From Celeribacter persicus (GTDB lineage: Bacteria; Pseudomonadota; Alphaproteobacteria; Rhodobacterales; Rhodobacteraceae), in the NCBI RefSeq assembly GCF_003050785.1, contig NZ_QAOH01000013.1:42790-106789 (forward strand): 64,000 bases of DNA. The letters run 5' to 3'. The first letter of the stretch is position 1. Every line of letters starts with the position of its first letter. The notes below the pieces were generated by a model, which saw only the letters and a program-made list of their open reading frames with translations, was not told the origin of the DNA and ran no database searches. This document shows, piece by piece, positions 35,470 through 43,737 of the stretch. The position numbers and the translations under genes were made by a program.

Positions 35470-36672
35470 CCCATGTCCGACTTCTCCGGTCCGACCATCC
35501 GCCTCAAACCCAAAGCCAACGCCCGGGCGATCCGCCATGGCGCGCCTTGGGTCTATGACAACGAACTGGTCACCGACCGGCGCACCAAGGCGATTGCGCC
35601 CGGCAGTATCGCCCGTCTCGAAGATGCGGAGCACAATTTTCTCGCCCTCGTGGCGGTCAATTCGAACTCGCGTATCTTTGCCCGTGTGCTGGACCGTGAC
35701 GAGGCGATTAAGATCGACGCAGAGTGGTTCCGAGCGAAATTCGAGAGCGCTCTGGCGCATCGCGAGACGCTGTTCGATGCGCCGTTCTACCGGTTGGTTC
35801 ATGCGGAGGCCGATGGGCTTCCCGGCGTGGTGATCGACCGTTTCGGCGACACCTGCGTGGTGCAACCCAACGCCGCCTGGGCCGATGTGCTGATCACGCC
35901 TCTGGCCGAAGCGCTTCGCGATGTGACCGGCGTGACCACCGTAGTGATGAACGGCACGGGACGGGCGCGCGGGCTCGAAGGGCTTGAAGAGAAAACGGAA
36001 ATTCTTTCGGGTCAGGTCGAGGGGCCGATCCCGGTGCCGATGAATGGCGCGACCTATATGGCCGATCTCATGGGGGGGCAGAAGACCGGGCTGTTCTATG
36101 ACCAGCGCCCGAACCACGCCTTTGCTCAACGTCTGGTGGCGGGCAAGAAGGTGCTTGACGTGTTCTCCCATGTCGGGGGCTTCGCTCTGGCCTCTCTGGC
36201 GGGCGGGGCTGCTTCGGCGCTTTCCGTGGACAGTTCCGCCGCAGCTCTGGAACTGGCCGAAAAGGGCGCGGAAGTCATGGGCAAATCCGCCGCCTTCGCG
36301 ACCCGCAAGGGCGATGCGTTCGACGTCATGGCGGCGCTTGCGGATGAGGGCGAGACCTTCGACGTGGTGATCTGCGATCCGCCAGCTTTCGCGCCTTCGA
36401 AACCGGCTCTGGAAAAAGGCCTTCGCGCCTACGAACGGGTTGCCCGCATGGCCGCACCTCTGGTGCGCGACGGCGGCTATCTGGGCCTCTGTTCCTGTTC
36501 GCACGCCGCCGATCTGGAGAAATTCCGCACCGCCTGTAACCGTGGGATCGGGCGGGCGGGGCGTGCGGCCCAGCTGATCCACACCGGGTTTGCAGGCGCG
36601 GATCATCCGCTCATGCCGCAGCTCGCGGAGAGCGGTTATCTCAAGGCGCTGTTTTACCGGTTGATGCCGTGA
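35452..36672 (+). CDS. RlmI-like class I SAM-dependent rRNA (cytosine-5) methyltransferase
   Basis: A 406-residue methyltransferase: N-terminal PUA-like part (RLKPKANARAIRHGAPWVYDNEL), an EEHUD-like middle, and a Rossmann domain with GLFYDQRPNH, the SAM loop VLDVFSHVGGFALASL and the catalytic VICDPPAF motif. It resembles RlmI, which methylates C1962 of 23S rRNA. Two starts are possible: ATG 35452, with GAGG upstream but inside a terminator hairpin, or ATG 35473 (MSDFSGPTIRLK), just past it. The next gene overlaps its stop by 4 nt. Confidence 0.9.
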   Translation: MTEPSFPMSDFSGPTIRLKPKANARAIRHGAPWVYDNELVTDRRTKAIAPGSIARLEDAEHNFLALVAVNSNSRIFARVLDRDEAIKIDAEWFRAKFESALAHRETLFDAPFYRLVHAEADGLPGVVIDRFGDTCVVQPNAAWADVLITPLAEALRDVTGVTTVVMNGTGRARGLEGLEEKTEILSGQVEGPIPVPMNGATYMADLMGGQKTGLFYDQRPNHAFAQRLVAGKKVLDVFSHVGGFALASLAGGAASALSVDSSAAALELAEKGAEVMGKSAAFATRKGDAFDVMAALADEGETFDVVICDPPAFAPSKPALEKGLRAYERVARMAAPLVRDGGYLGLCSCSHAADLEKFRTACNRGIGRAGRAAQLIHTGFAGADHPLMPQLAESGYLKALFYRLMP

Positions 36673-37208
36673 AGGTGCTTCTGGACGCCTGTGTGCTCTA
36701 CCCGACGGTGATGCGGGAGGTGCTTTTGGGCGTCGCGAAACGCGGGCTTTACACGCCTTTGTGGTCGGCGCGTATCCTTGAGGAATGGGCGCGAGCCGCG
36801 CGCAAGATCGGCCCCGGTAGCGAGGCGCAGGCGCGTGGCGAAGTGGCTCTTGTGCGGGTGGCTTTTCCAAAGGCGGAAGTCAGGGAACACAAGGGGTTGG
36901 AGGCGCGTCTTTACCTGACGGACGAGAATGACATTCACGTTCTTGCGGCGGCGATTGCGGGCGGGGCTGAGGCCATCGTGACAATGAACGCGCAGGATTT
37001 TCCCCGTCATGTTCTGGCTGAGGAAGGGCTCGCGCGCTGGGACCCGGACGGGTTTCTCTGGCGGCTCTGGTCGGATCATCCGGAGATTGTGGCCGAGGCG
37101 GTGGAAGAGGTGCGGCTTGAGGCCGAGCGGTTGTCCGGCGAGGTCTGGGACGTGCGGCGGCTCATGAAAAAGGCACGCTTGCCGCGGCTCGGCAAGGCAC
37201 TTGGCTGA
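36669..37208 (+). CDS. RSP_2648-type PIN-domain protein
   Basis: A 179-residue PIN-fold protein starting at GTG 36669 within GTGA, overlapping the rlmI stop, so it is translationally coupled. The acidic PIN residues are visible in VLLDACVLYP (Asp6), EEWARAARK, and LTDENDIHVLAAAI, with the later VTMNAQDFP. PIN domains are usually Mg-dependent ribonucleases. The absence of an antitoxin and the coupling to an rRNA methyltransferase argue for an RNA-processing role rather than a toxin. Confidence 0.85.
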   Translation: MKVLLDACVLYPTVMREVLLGVAKRGLYTPLWSARILEEWARAARKIGPGSEAQARGEVALVRVAFPKAEVREHKGLEARLYLTDENDIHVLAAAIAGGAEAIVTMNAQDFPRHVLAEEGLARWDPDGFLWRLWSDHPEIVAEAVEEVRLEAERLSGEVWDVRRLMKKARLPRLGKALG

Positions 37209-37217
37209 GCGGTTTTC

Positions 37218-37239
37218 GAGTATTTGGGCCAAGAAGAAG
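37218..37239 (+). repeat. Dispersed repeat variant GAGTATTTGGGCCAAGAAGAAG
   Basis: Lies 10 nt after the PIN gene stop. It resembles the downstream half of the GCCTCCGGCGGGAGTATTT element (14966, 48393) and the GAGTATTCAGGCCATCAGAAA copy at 37436-37456. Confidence 0.5.
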
Positions 37240-37486
37240 TTGGGAGCTGGTTTCTTTGAGAAAACGGGTCTGCCCTGTCGGATTTGTACCGGGCGTTTGT
37301 CGGGCAGGTTCGTCGCGCTTTTGGTGCTGATTGGTAGTGTTAAGGTTAACCGAAATTAAGGTTAATGCGTGAGGGAGGGGCGTGAACTCAGGGGGCCAGA
37401 ACCTCGGGAGCCGTGCATCTTGAGGTGTCGGGTTTGAGTATTCAGGCCATCAGAAAGCCGAAATGCGTTAGGGAAGGCCATCCACA
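37240..37486. other. Intergenic region with TTAAGGTTAA repeats
   Basis: No gene is seen. TTAAGGTTAA occurs at 37340-37349 and 37356-37365, and again at 39165-39174. A GAGTATTCAGGCCATCAGAAA repeat variant is at 37436-37456. The region lies between two convergent genes, so a promoter role is not obvious. Confidence 0.5.
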
Positions 37487-38167
37487 TCACGACCATTTCG
37501 CCTCATTGGCCTCGATCGCTTTGATCCGTTCCCCGGTCTTCGGGTGGCTCATCAGCCAGGCGGGCATCGAGGCGCCGTGTGCGCCGGTGAGATGGGGCAA
37601 TTTCTCGAAGAGGGATTTCTGTGGTCCGGTGCCGATCCCGGCCTTGATCAAAAGGGCGGTGGCATAGGCGTCGGCCTCGTATTCATCGGAGCGCGACAGT
37701 TTGGCGGCGAGCATCTGCGTCAGCCAGCCCGCGAGATAGGCCCCGATGCCGGGCAGAAACCGGGAGAGCACCATGGCGAGTGCGGTGCGGAGCGCATTCT
37801 GGCCGGAAAAGTCGATCATCCGGCGTTTCGAATGGCCCAAGGCCACGTGGCCCAGCTCATGAGCGATGACGGAGGCCATTTCCGCGTCACTGATCTGACC
37901 CGCGCGGAACTTTTCGTAAAAGCCGCGGGTGATGTAGACCTTGCCGTCCGGCGCGGCGAGACCGTTGACCGGCTCGATCTCGTAGAGAAATACTCGCACG
38001 CGGGGCAGGTCGAGCGCCTTGGCGAGTTGGTTGAAAACGCGAGCGAGCGCGGGATCGGCGAGTTCCGAGGAACGCGCCTCAAGTTCCCGTACGGTACGCC
38101 ATGCGGAAAAGCGGTACATCGCGAAGCCCCAGAGCAGGGCGAGGAGGAGGGGCGTGAATTTCAACAT
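37487..38167 (-). CDS. M48-family zinc metallopeptidase
   Basis: A 226-residue peptidase with one N-terminal membrane anchor (FTPLLLALLWGFAMYRF) and the zinc motif HELGH at residues 103-107, followed by ALGHSKRR and the third-ligand region SRSDEYEADAYA. HtpX/Oma1-like M48 enzymes act in envelope protein quality control. ATG 38167 is used because the extension to 38218 is Pro/Gly-rich and lacks a ribosome-binding site. It is downstream of the interrupted beta-barrel gene, likely in the same transcript. Confidence 0.9.
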   Translation of the reverse strand: MLKFTPLLLALLWGFAMYRFSAWRTVRELEARSSELADPALARVFNQLAKALDLPRVRVFLYEIEPVNGLAAPDGKVYITRGFYEKFRAGQISDAEMASVIAHELGHVALGHSKRRMIDFSGQNALRTALAMVLSRFLPGIGAYLAGWLTQMLAAKLSRSDEYEADAYATALLIKAGIGTGPQKSLFEKLPHLTGAHGASMPAWLMSHPKTGERIKAIEANEAKWS

Positions 38168-38248
38168 GGTCTGAATATGGGGGCGGCCAGAGGGCAGGGA
38201 AACCCCACCTGGTCGCATTTTCCCATCTCAGACCGGTTGGTGGTCCGG

Positions 38249-39025
38249 TCAGTCACTCGCGCGTGCTAACAGTCCGGTGAGCGGGCGCACCGGTGCAAAG
38301 CTTTCGCCATAGAGCGGGCGGATCGCTTGTCTGTCGCCGCCGGGGCGCCAGATCAGCAGGGCGGCGAGCCCGAAGTCCTCATCGTTGCCGGCTGTGTTGT
38401 CAACGAAACTGTAGGACGCTGCGAGGGTGAAATCGACGGGGGCGGCCGCGAAGGATCAGGTCGCGCCCAGGCTGGCCGTGATGTCGCGGGAAAACAGGTC
38501 GGCTTCCTCCAGATCGTAAGCGGACAGGTTCGCAGACAGGGCCAGTTGTTCGGAGAGGGCGGTTTTTAGTTCCAGATCGCCGAAAAGGAAATCGCGGTTC
38601 TGCGGTTCGTACAGGCCGATCCCGGCGCGCAACGACAAGAGCGTGCGCTTGCCAAAGGTCCAAAGGCCCTCCACGCCGAGACTGCCGATATAGGCGGCAT
38701 CGTCGTTGAGGTCGGTATAGGCGGCAAAGAAGCCGTATTTCGCATCCGCGTTCGGTTGCATGTAGAGGTGTCCGGCCAGCGTGCCCTGGTAGTGATCCGG
38801 GAAAGAGATGGTGCCCAGATCGAGTTGCAGGCCGTGATGGCGGGAAATGCTGTAATCGAGGTTGCCGTCCGCTGTTGCGAGGGCCACGCCGTCGCGGGAG
38901 AGATATCCGATACTGCTTTGTGCCCCGGTAAAACCAAGGCCACTGTTTGCACTTGCGCTCAGAGGAACAAGCGAGAGGGCGATTGTGGTTGCCAAATTCA
39001 GAGGGAAAAAGTGTGGACGTGTCAT
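38249..39025 (-). pseudogene. Exported beta-barrel-like protein interrupted by in-frame TGA
   Basis: From ATG 39025 (CGAGG upstream) a signal peptide (LNLATTIALSLVPLSASA) is followed by alternating hydrophobic beta-strands (YSISRHHGLQLDLGTISF, TLLSLRAGIGLY, LSEQLALSANLSAYDL) as in outer-membrane or autotransporter-like barrels. Codon 190 is TGA (38456-38458). The same frame then continues for 68 codons of matching beta-rich sequence (FTLAASYSFVDN, FGLAALLIW) to TGA 38249. A single nonsense change is the simplest explanation. The 189-residue product would lack its terminal strands. Confidence 0.65.
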
Positions 39026-39124
39026 CTTAACCTCGGTGCGGACAGGGCCTTGGGGCCGTTGTTTCGCTGTTCTCAAGCTGCCCCCAGCCCGATTTCGAGC
39101 ATAGTTCTGACACTCTTTAAAATC

Positions 39125-39140
39125 TTAATATAGTCTTAAC
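39125..39140. promoter_or_regulatory. CtrA-type site TTAA-N7-TTAAC
   Basis: TTAATATAGTCTTAAC matches the full CtrA consensus TTAA-N7-TTAAC. It lies 100 nt upstream of the beta-barrel gene, in an AT-rich stretch with further TTAA half-sites. Confidence 0.5.
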
Positions 39141-39183
39141 TTAAGATGTGGTTAACGAATGAAGTTAAGGTTAATTTATAACT

Positions 39184-40368
39184 TTATTTGCCCAGAAGTT
39201 TCATGCCGCGCTCCAGCCCTTCGAGGGTCATCGGCACCATGCGATCTTCGAAAATTTCGCGGATCATGGCAATGGACTGGGTATAGGGCCAATGCGTCTC
39301 CGGCACCGGATTGAGCCAGAGGTGGTCGGGCCATGTCGCGCGCGCGCGGGCCAGCCATGTGGCTCCAGCCTCTTCGTTCCAGTGCTCATTGGCGCCCCCG
39401 GGGATCGCGATCTCATAGGGGCTCATGGAGGCGTCACCGACAAAGATCACCTTGTAATCCTTGCCATAGGTGTTCATCACGTCGCGGGTCGGAATTTTCT
39501 CCCCCCAGCGGCGGCGGTTGTCGCGCCACACGCCTTCATAGAGGCAGTTGTGGAAATAGTAATATTCGAGGTGCTTGAACTCGCTGCGCGCAGCGGAGAA
39601 CAGTTCCTCGACAACTTTGATATGGTCGTCCATCGAGCCGCCGATATCGAAGAACATCAGCACCTTGACGGCGTTGTGCCGCTCGGGGCGGGTCTGGACG
39701 TCGAGATAACCATGCTCGGCGGTGGCGCGGATGGTGCCGTCCAGATCGAGCTCTTCATGCGCCCCCGAGCGCGCCCATTTGCGCAGGCGCTTCATGGCGA
39801 GTTTGATGTTGCGGGTGCCGATCTCGACAGTGTCGTCGAGATTGCGAAACTCTCTTTTGTCCCACACCTTTACGGCGCGGCGATGACGTGATTCTTTCTG
39901 ACCGATCCGAACGCCCTCGGGATTGTAGCCATAAGCGCCGAACGGCGAGGTGCCGCCGGTGCCGATCCATTTGTTACCGCCCTGATGGCGGCCTTTTTGC
40001 TCTTCGAGGCGTTGTTTGAGCGTCTCCATGAGCGCCTCAAACCCGCCCAGAGCCTCGATCTCGGCCATTTCCTCGGGGGTGAGATGTTTCTCCATCTCCT
40101 TGCGCAGCCAGTCTTCGGGCAGATCGAGCGCGTTCAGGATGTCGTCTGAGGAAATCTGTTCAAGACCTTGAAAGGTTTTGGAAAAGGCGCGGTCAAATCG
40201 GTCGAGGTGGCGTTCGTCCTTGACCATGGTGGTGCGGGCGAGAAAGTAGAACTCTTCGATGTCGTAAAGCGCAAGGCCACGGTCCATCGCTTCGAGAAAG
40301 GCGAGGAATTCGCGCAAGCTCACCGGGACGCCTTCGGATCGCAGGATGTCGAAGAAGCGCAGGAACAT
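39184..40368 (-). CDS. VWA-domain protein (CoxE-like), MoxR partner
   Basis: A 394-residue protein with a helical N-terminus and a C-terminal von Willebrand A fold. The MIDAS motif DxGxS appears as MFFDIGGSMDD, with YYFHNCLYEGVW and VIFVGDASMSPYEI as the later metal-site strands. Members of this group work with MoxR AAA+ ATPases in assembling or activating metalloenzymes. The likely partner is at 45631-46473, 5.3 kb upstream on the same strand. A 54-residue membrane protein gene ends 3 nt before its ATG. Confidence 0.9.
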   Translation of the reverse strand: MFLRFFDILRSEGVPVSLREFLAFLEAMDRGLALYDIEEFYFLARTTMVKDERHLDRFDRAFSKTFQGLEQISSDDILNALDLPEDWLRKEMEKHLTPEEMAEIEALGGFEALMETLKQRLEEQKGRHQGGNKWIGTGGTSPFGAYGYNPEGVRIGQKESRHRRAVKVWDKREFRNLDDTVEIGTRNIKLAMKRLRKWARSGAHEELDLDGTIRATAEHGYLDVQTRPERHNAVKVLMFFDIGGSMDDHIKVVEELFSAARSEFKHLEYYYFHNCLYEGVWRDNRRRWGEKIPTRDVMNTYGKDYKVIFVGDASMSPYEIAIPGGANEHWNEEAGATWLARARATWPDHLWLNPVPETHWPYTQSIAMIREIFEDRMVPMTLEGLERGMKLLGK

Positions 40369-40371
40369 GGC

Positions 40372-40536
40372 TCAGATCCAGCGGTCGAGAAGGACGCCCG
40401 CGAACAGACCGACGACGCCGAAAATCAGCGCGTAGACCACCATATATTGCAGCTTGTCGGCGCGGTTGCCGCCGCGTTTGTGGGCCAGTCTCCAGCCCCA
40501 AAGCCCACCCATCACGGTCAGAATGATCCCGATCAT
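40372..40536 (-). CDS. 54-residue membrane protein, coupled to the VWA gene
   Basis: A GGGAG site stands 6 nt before ATG 40536. The product has two hydrophobic segments (MIGIILTVMGGLWGW and YMVVYALIFGVVGLFAGVLL) joined by a basic loop HKRGGNRADK, so a helical hairpin in the inner membrane is expected. TGA 40372-40374 is followed after 3 nt by the VWA start. Family unknown; ribosome-binding site, spacing and codon use support a real gene. Confidence 0.7.
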   Translation of the reverse strand: MIGIILTVMGGLWGWRLAHKRGGNRADKLQYMVVYALIFGVVGLFAGVLLDRWI

Positions 40537-40574
40537 CTTTTGCTCCCCTTGGAGGCGTGGGGACGGCGTGCTTT

Positions 40575-41984
40575 CTATCGCGCGAGGGCGGCGATTTCGG
40601 CGGCGCGGGCCCGGACCTCTTCGTCTGAGCCAAATCCATAGCGTGCCCAGCCGAGGCTGTCGAGCCGCACAGAGCGGGCGTCCTGTGTGCGCCCGAGTTT
40701 GGCCAGCGCTTCGGATTCAGTCAGCATGAGGGAGGCCAGAAGGGCGGCGTTCTCCGCATCGCGGGCGGCGTCGATGGCGCTGGCAGAGATTTCGTAGGCC
40801 GCCTCGTAGCGGTGTTCCGACAGGGCAAGGGCCGCGCGCTGCATGGCGACATGGGCGGCGTGGAAGCGGGTCTCGGGCCGGGCTGCATAGATGCGATAGG
40901 CCTCATCGAGCGCAAGATGCGCCTGTGCGCGGTCGCTGGATACGGCGAGGCGGCCCAGAAGGAACCACGAAAATCCGGCACGGGTGTCGGACCAGCCCTC
41001 ATGCCGGGCGATGGTGACGGCGATTTCGGCGGCGCGGCGGCGTTGCGCCAAAGACCCGTCCCCCATGGCGATGAGTGCGGCGGTGGTCCAGTCGGGCGGG
41101 GTCGGTTGTACCGGATCGGTGGCGCGTCCCACACCCGCCGGGTGGATGCGATCGAGGATACCGGGCAGGGCGGCGGCGACCTGCGCGCGGGTCATGCCGG
41201 AGCGCAGTTCGGGCGCGTAGGTGGCACGCAGGATCAGCATGTCGAAGGACGTCAGGACGGAATGGATGTTGTCGTCGTTGAACACTGAATCCGGCAGGCG
41301 GTAGAGATCGTTGAGCGGCCCGAGCGCCTGAGCGAGTTCTTCGTGCAGACAGTCGCGGATTTCCTGCGGCGGGATGTTTTCGGGGATGAAGACGGCAAGG
41401 CGTTCGCGGCGCTCGACCTGGGTCCAGCTCAGACTGGCGCGACGGGCGTGACGAAATTCCTGCCAGCTCGACACGTTCGGTACGACGATGCAGGCGGTGT
41501 TGGGCGCGCGTCGCGACAGTTCCGCCTGTGTCAGGGTCTCGATGGTGATCGAGGCGGGCGCGGTGGCGGCAACGCGGCTGATTTCGATCCCGGCTTCGGT
41601 CCTGAAACGATCCATGAGGCGGGAGAGGTCGTAGCCCAGCGAGGCGGGGATACGTTCGCCGGTGATGCGCAGGGTGATCGGACCTTCGAAGCGGGTGAAA
41701 CGATCAAGGGTCGCCCCGGTTTCGAGCGCGAAGCTCAGATCGAGGAAATCGCGGGCGATGGAGGCGTTGGAACGCGAAGTGCTCTGACGAGGTGCCGGGG
41801 AGAAGATTTTCATTGGCGGCAGGTCGAGGCTCGCGGGCGCCGCGCGGGCGGTGTCGGGCGTCCGGGACGGTGCGCTCATGCAACCGGCCAGCAGCACGGT
41901 GCTGACCAGAAGGCGGAGGATCGGATGGGTAACGGCGCCTCTGCGGGACCCTGCGGGCGCGGTGCGCATCGGGGATGGCGTCAT
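40575..41984 (-). CDS. DUF2927-domain lipoprotein
   Basis: A 469-residue exported protein. The leader (ILRLLVSTVLLAGC) ends in a lipobox with Cys at residue 35. The DUF2927 domain (RDFLDLSFALETGATLDRFTRFEGPITLRI, then NTACIVVPNVSSWQEF, and DCLHEELAQALGPLNDLYRLPDSVFNDDN) resembles an M10-like metallopeptidase remnant with HEELAQ in place of a zinc site. The C-terminal third is alpha-helical and TPR-like. AAAGAGG lies upstream of the ATG. It probably forms an operon with the 54-residue and VWA genes. Confidence 0.85.
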   Translation of the reverse strand: MTPSPMRTAPAGSRRGAVTHPILRLLVSTVLLAGCMSAPSRTPDTARAAPASLDLPPMKIFSPAPRQSTSRSNASIARDFLDLSFALETGATLDRFTRFEGPITLRITGERIPASLGYDLSRLMDRFRTEAGIEISRVAATAPASITIETLTQAELSRRAPNTACIVVPNVSSWQEFRHARRASLSWTQVERRERLAVFIPENIPPQEIRDCLHEELAQALGPLNDLYRLPDSVFNDDNIHSVLTSFDMLILRATYAPELRSGMTRAQVAAALPGILDRIHPAGVGRATDPVQPTPPDWTTAALIAMGDGSLAQRRRAAEIAVTIARHEGWSDTRAGFSWFLLGRLAVSSDRAQAHLALDEAYRIYAARPETRFHAAHVAMQRAALALSEHRYEAAYEISASAIDAARDAENAALLASLMLTESEALAKLGRTQDARSVRLDSLGWARYGFGSDEEVRARAAEIAALAR

Positions 41985-42099
41985 AGTGCCTCTTTCAGTC
42001 TTCGCGACGATTTCGCCCTGACGGGCGCGCGGCAGAACCGCAGAGTATCTGGTTTCGGGAAAAGACCATGTTCATGGGATGACCGCGATGTTCGAACCG

Positions 42100-42978
42100 T
42101 CACAGAAACCCTTCGAACCGTTTGGGAATTTCGACCAGATAGACGTTGCGATCTTCTCCATTGATCCAGATTTTACCGTTGGCGGTCCGGTCCGAAAAGT
42201 TCTGAGGACGATTGCCGATCCGGCCATTCCTGTCTTGGAATTCCTCGCGAGCATAGCGAAAAGCTTCATCCATATCCATGAGGTTTTCGCATTGCTCAAT
42301 GGCGTCGAATTTCGCGAAATGATGAACCTGATGCTTTTGAAAATCGTCATTAATGCCGTGGCGCCAGGCGTAGCGTTTTTCGGTGAGCGCCTTGTCGACT
42401 GCGGTCAGGTGGAACATGAAGATATTCTCGCTGACGATGGGAGGGACGCCGCGTGCGATGTGGCTGCCCTGATTGAGAGGCAGAAGGCGGCTGAAAATCA
42501 TTGGTTTCATGTACCATTTTGAAATCACGCCATAGCGTCTCTGGGAAAGGATGGGCTGGGTGTTGGTCAGCGGGCCTTCGCAAGTCATATTCTGAACCAG
42601 ATCCAGACCGGAGACGTACCGTGTGCCGAATTCGTCGGATTCGCGTGCGACATCGGCGATGGTCAGGTTTGTGCCGGGGTCCGGCATGACCAGTTCGTCG
42701 GCATCCGTGCGGATCACATAGTCATATGTTTCCAGAAGCTTTTCCACCATGCGGTCTTCGAATTTCATGACCCGGCGGTCGTCCTTGTTCTGGTCTCCCT
42801 TGAAGCCGGTCATGATGCTGGTCGAAATGCCGGACAGATCGACCGTCGGGGTCCAGTCCGTTCCGTCGAGCATGATATGCAGGTTTTCGCGTCCGACCAG
42901 TCCCGAATAATGTCGAATCCAGATATCCGTGAAAAAGGCATCTTCACGCACATGGGTGAGGGCAGCAATTCGGGTCAT
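42100..42978 (-). CDS. Glycosyltransferase-like protein (GT2/GT92-type)
   Basis: A 292-residue protein with lower GC than its neighbours. The start (RIAALTHVREDAFFTDIWIRHYSGLVG) and the DxD-like TDADELVMP motif resemble GT-A glycosyltransferases of the 'glycosyl transferase family 2/92' type common in Rhodobacterales polysaccharide genes. A later segment 'MFHLTAVDKALTEKRYAWR' fits these families. It stands alone without other polysaccharide genes and may be recently acquired. The ribosome-binding site is weak. Confidence 0.75.
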   Translation of the reverse strand: MTRIAALTHVREDAFFTDIWIRHYSGLVGRENLHIMLDGTDWTPTVDLSGISTSIMTGFKGDQNKDDRRVMKFEDRMVEKLLETYDYVIRTDADELVMPDPGTNLTIADVARESDEFGTRYVSGLDLVQNMTCEGPLTNTQPILSQRRYGVISKWYMKPMIFSRLLPLNQGSHIARGVPPIVSENIFMFHLTAVDKALTEKRYAWRHGINDDFQKHQVHHFAKFDAIEQCENLMDMDEAFRYAREEFQDRNGRIGNRPQNFSDRTANGKIWINGEDRNVYLVEIPKRFEGFL

Positions 42979-43737
42979 TTTCTATAATACCTGATTTAGG
43001 TTGTTTCTTGGGTGGCATTCTGGAGGGAGCGCTGGTTAGGTCAATGATATTCAGGCGGTTATTGCCTTGGTGATGGCATCTGACGTTGTCCTGACACGGT
43101 CCTGGTTCCGGGGCGTTTCAGTCGGGTTGAAACCGATTGTCCGAGGCCGTTTTGAACTGTTCTGACGGGGCTTCGAGCCTGATTTTCATGATGCCGGTTC
43201 CCTTTCAGGCGAGCGGCTCCTCCGATCACCGTGTGTACTTGAGGAATGAGCGGGCTCTGTTTGACGATGCGGTCATGCAGTCGGCCGACGGCACGGTGCT
43301 GGCCTGAAGGCCGATCTGACGGAGGCTTCGGGTGCGGTTTATACGCTTGCGGTGGCTTTACTGCGCCAGTCTCATTCTCGGATTTCACGCTTAACTCATT
43401 TTGCCTTAAGTCACTCATACCATGGTTTTCGTATTAAGAGGTAAACTATGGCCTTTCTAAGGCAAATACATGAGGACTCCGGTGAGGGAGGTATCCTGCG
43501 TGGGAAATGGTGTGTCCGGGCGGTGAGGAGCCGTTCCCAGATGAAGATATCGCCTAAGTCCTGACGGTGTTTGGTGTCCGAATAATGGTTTCCGCCATGA
43601 CGGGGATTGTCTTCGAAACGAACACAATTTTGCCATTTTTATACATTAAGTTTCCGTTAAGGACGTTTTATGCGGGCCAAATGGTTCTGGAGCAGAAGAG
43701 TAAAGAGTTATGTCTCAAAAGACTTGAGGTGTGGTAA
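42979..43737. other. 760-bp region with a decayed ORF
   Basis: No intact gene. A frame from about 43296 to 43444 reads LTEASGAVYTLAVALLRQSH... ending KR-stop and looks like the C-terminal end of a lost gene whose upstream part is broken by stops. The last 200 bp are AT-rich and probably hold the promoter of the Hint-domain gene. Confidence 0.4.

Noticed and set aside
38456..38458. Selenocysteine at the TGA of the barrel gene
   Set aside because: No redox motif around the codon, no SECIS-like hairpin directly after it, and the protein type has no known selenocysteine members.
43246..43437. 63-residue Cys/Gly-rich ORF
   Set aside because: It lies out of frame with the better-looking remnant at 43296-43444 and lacks a ribosome-binding site.
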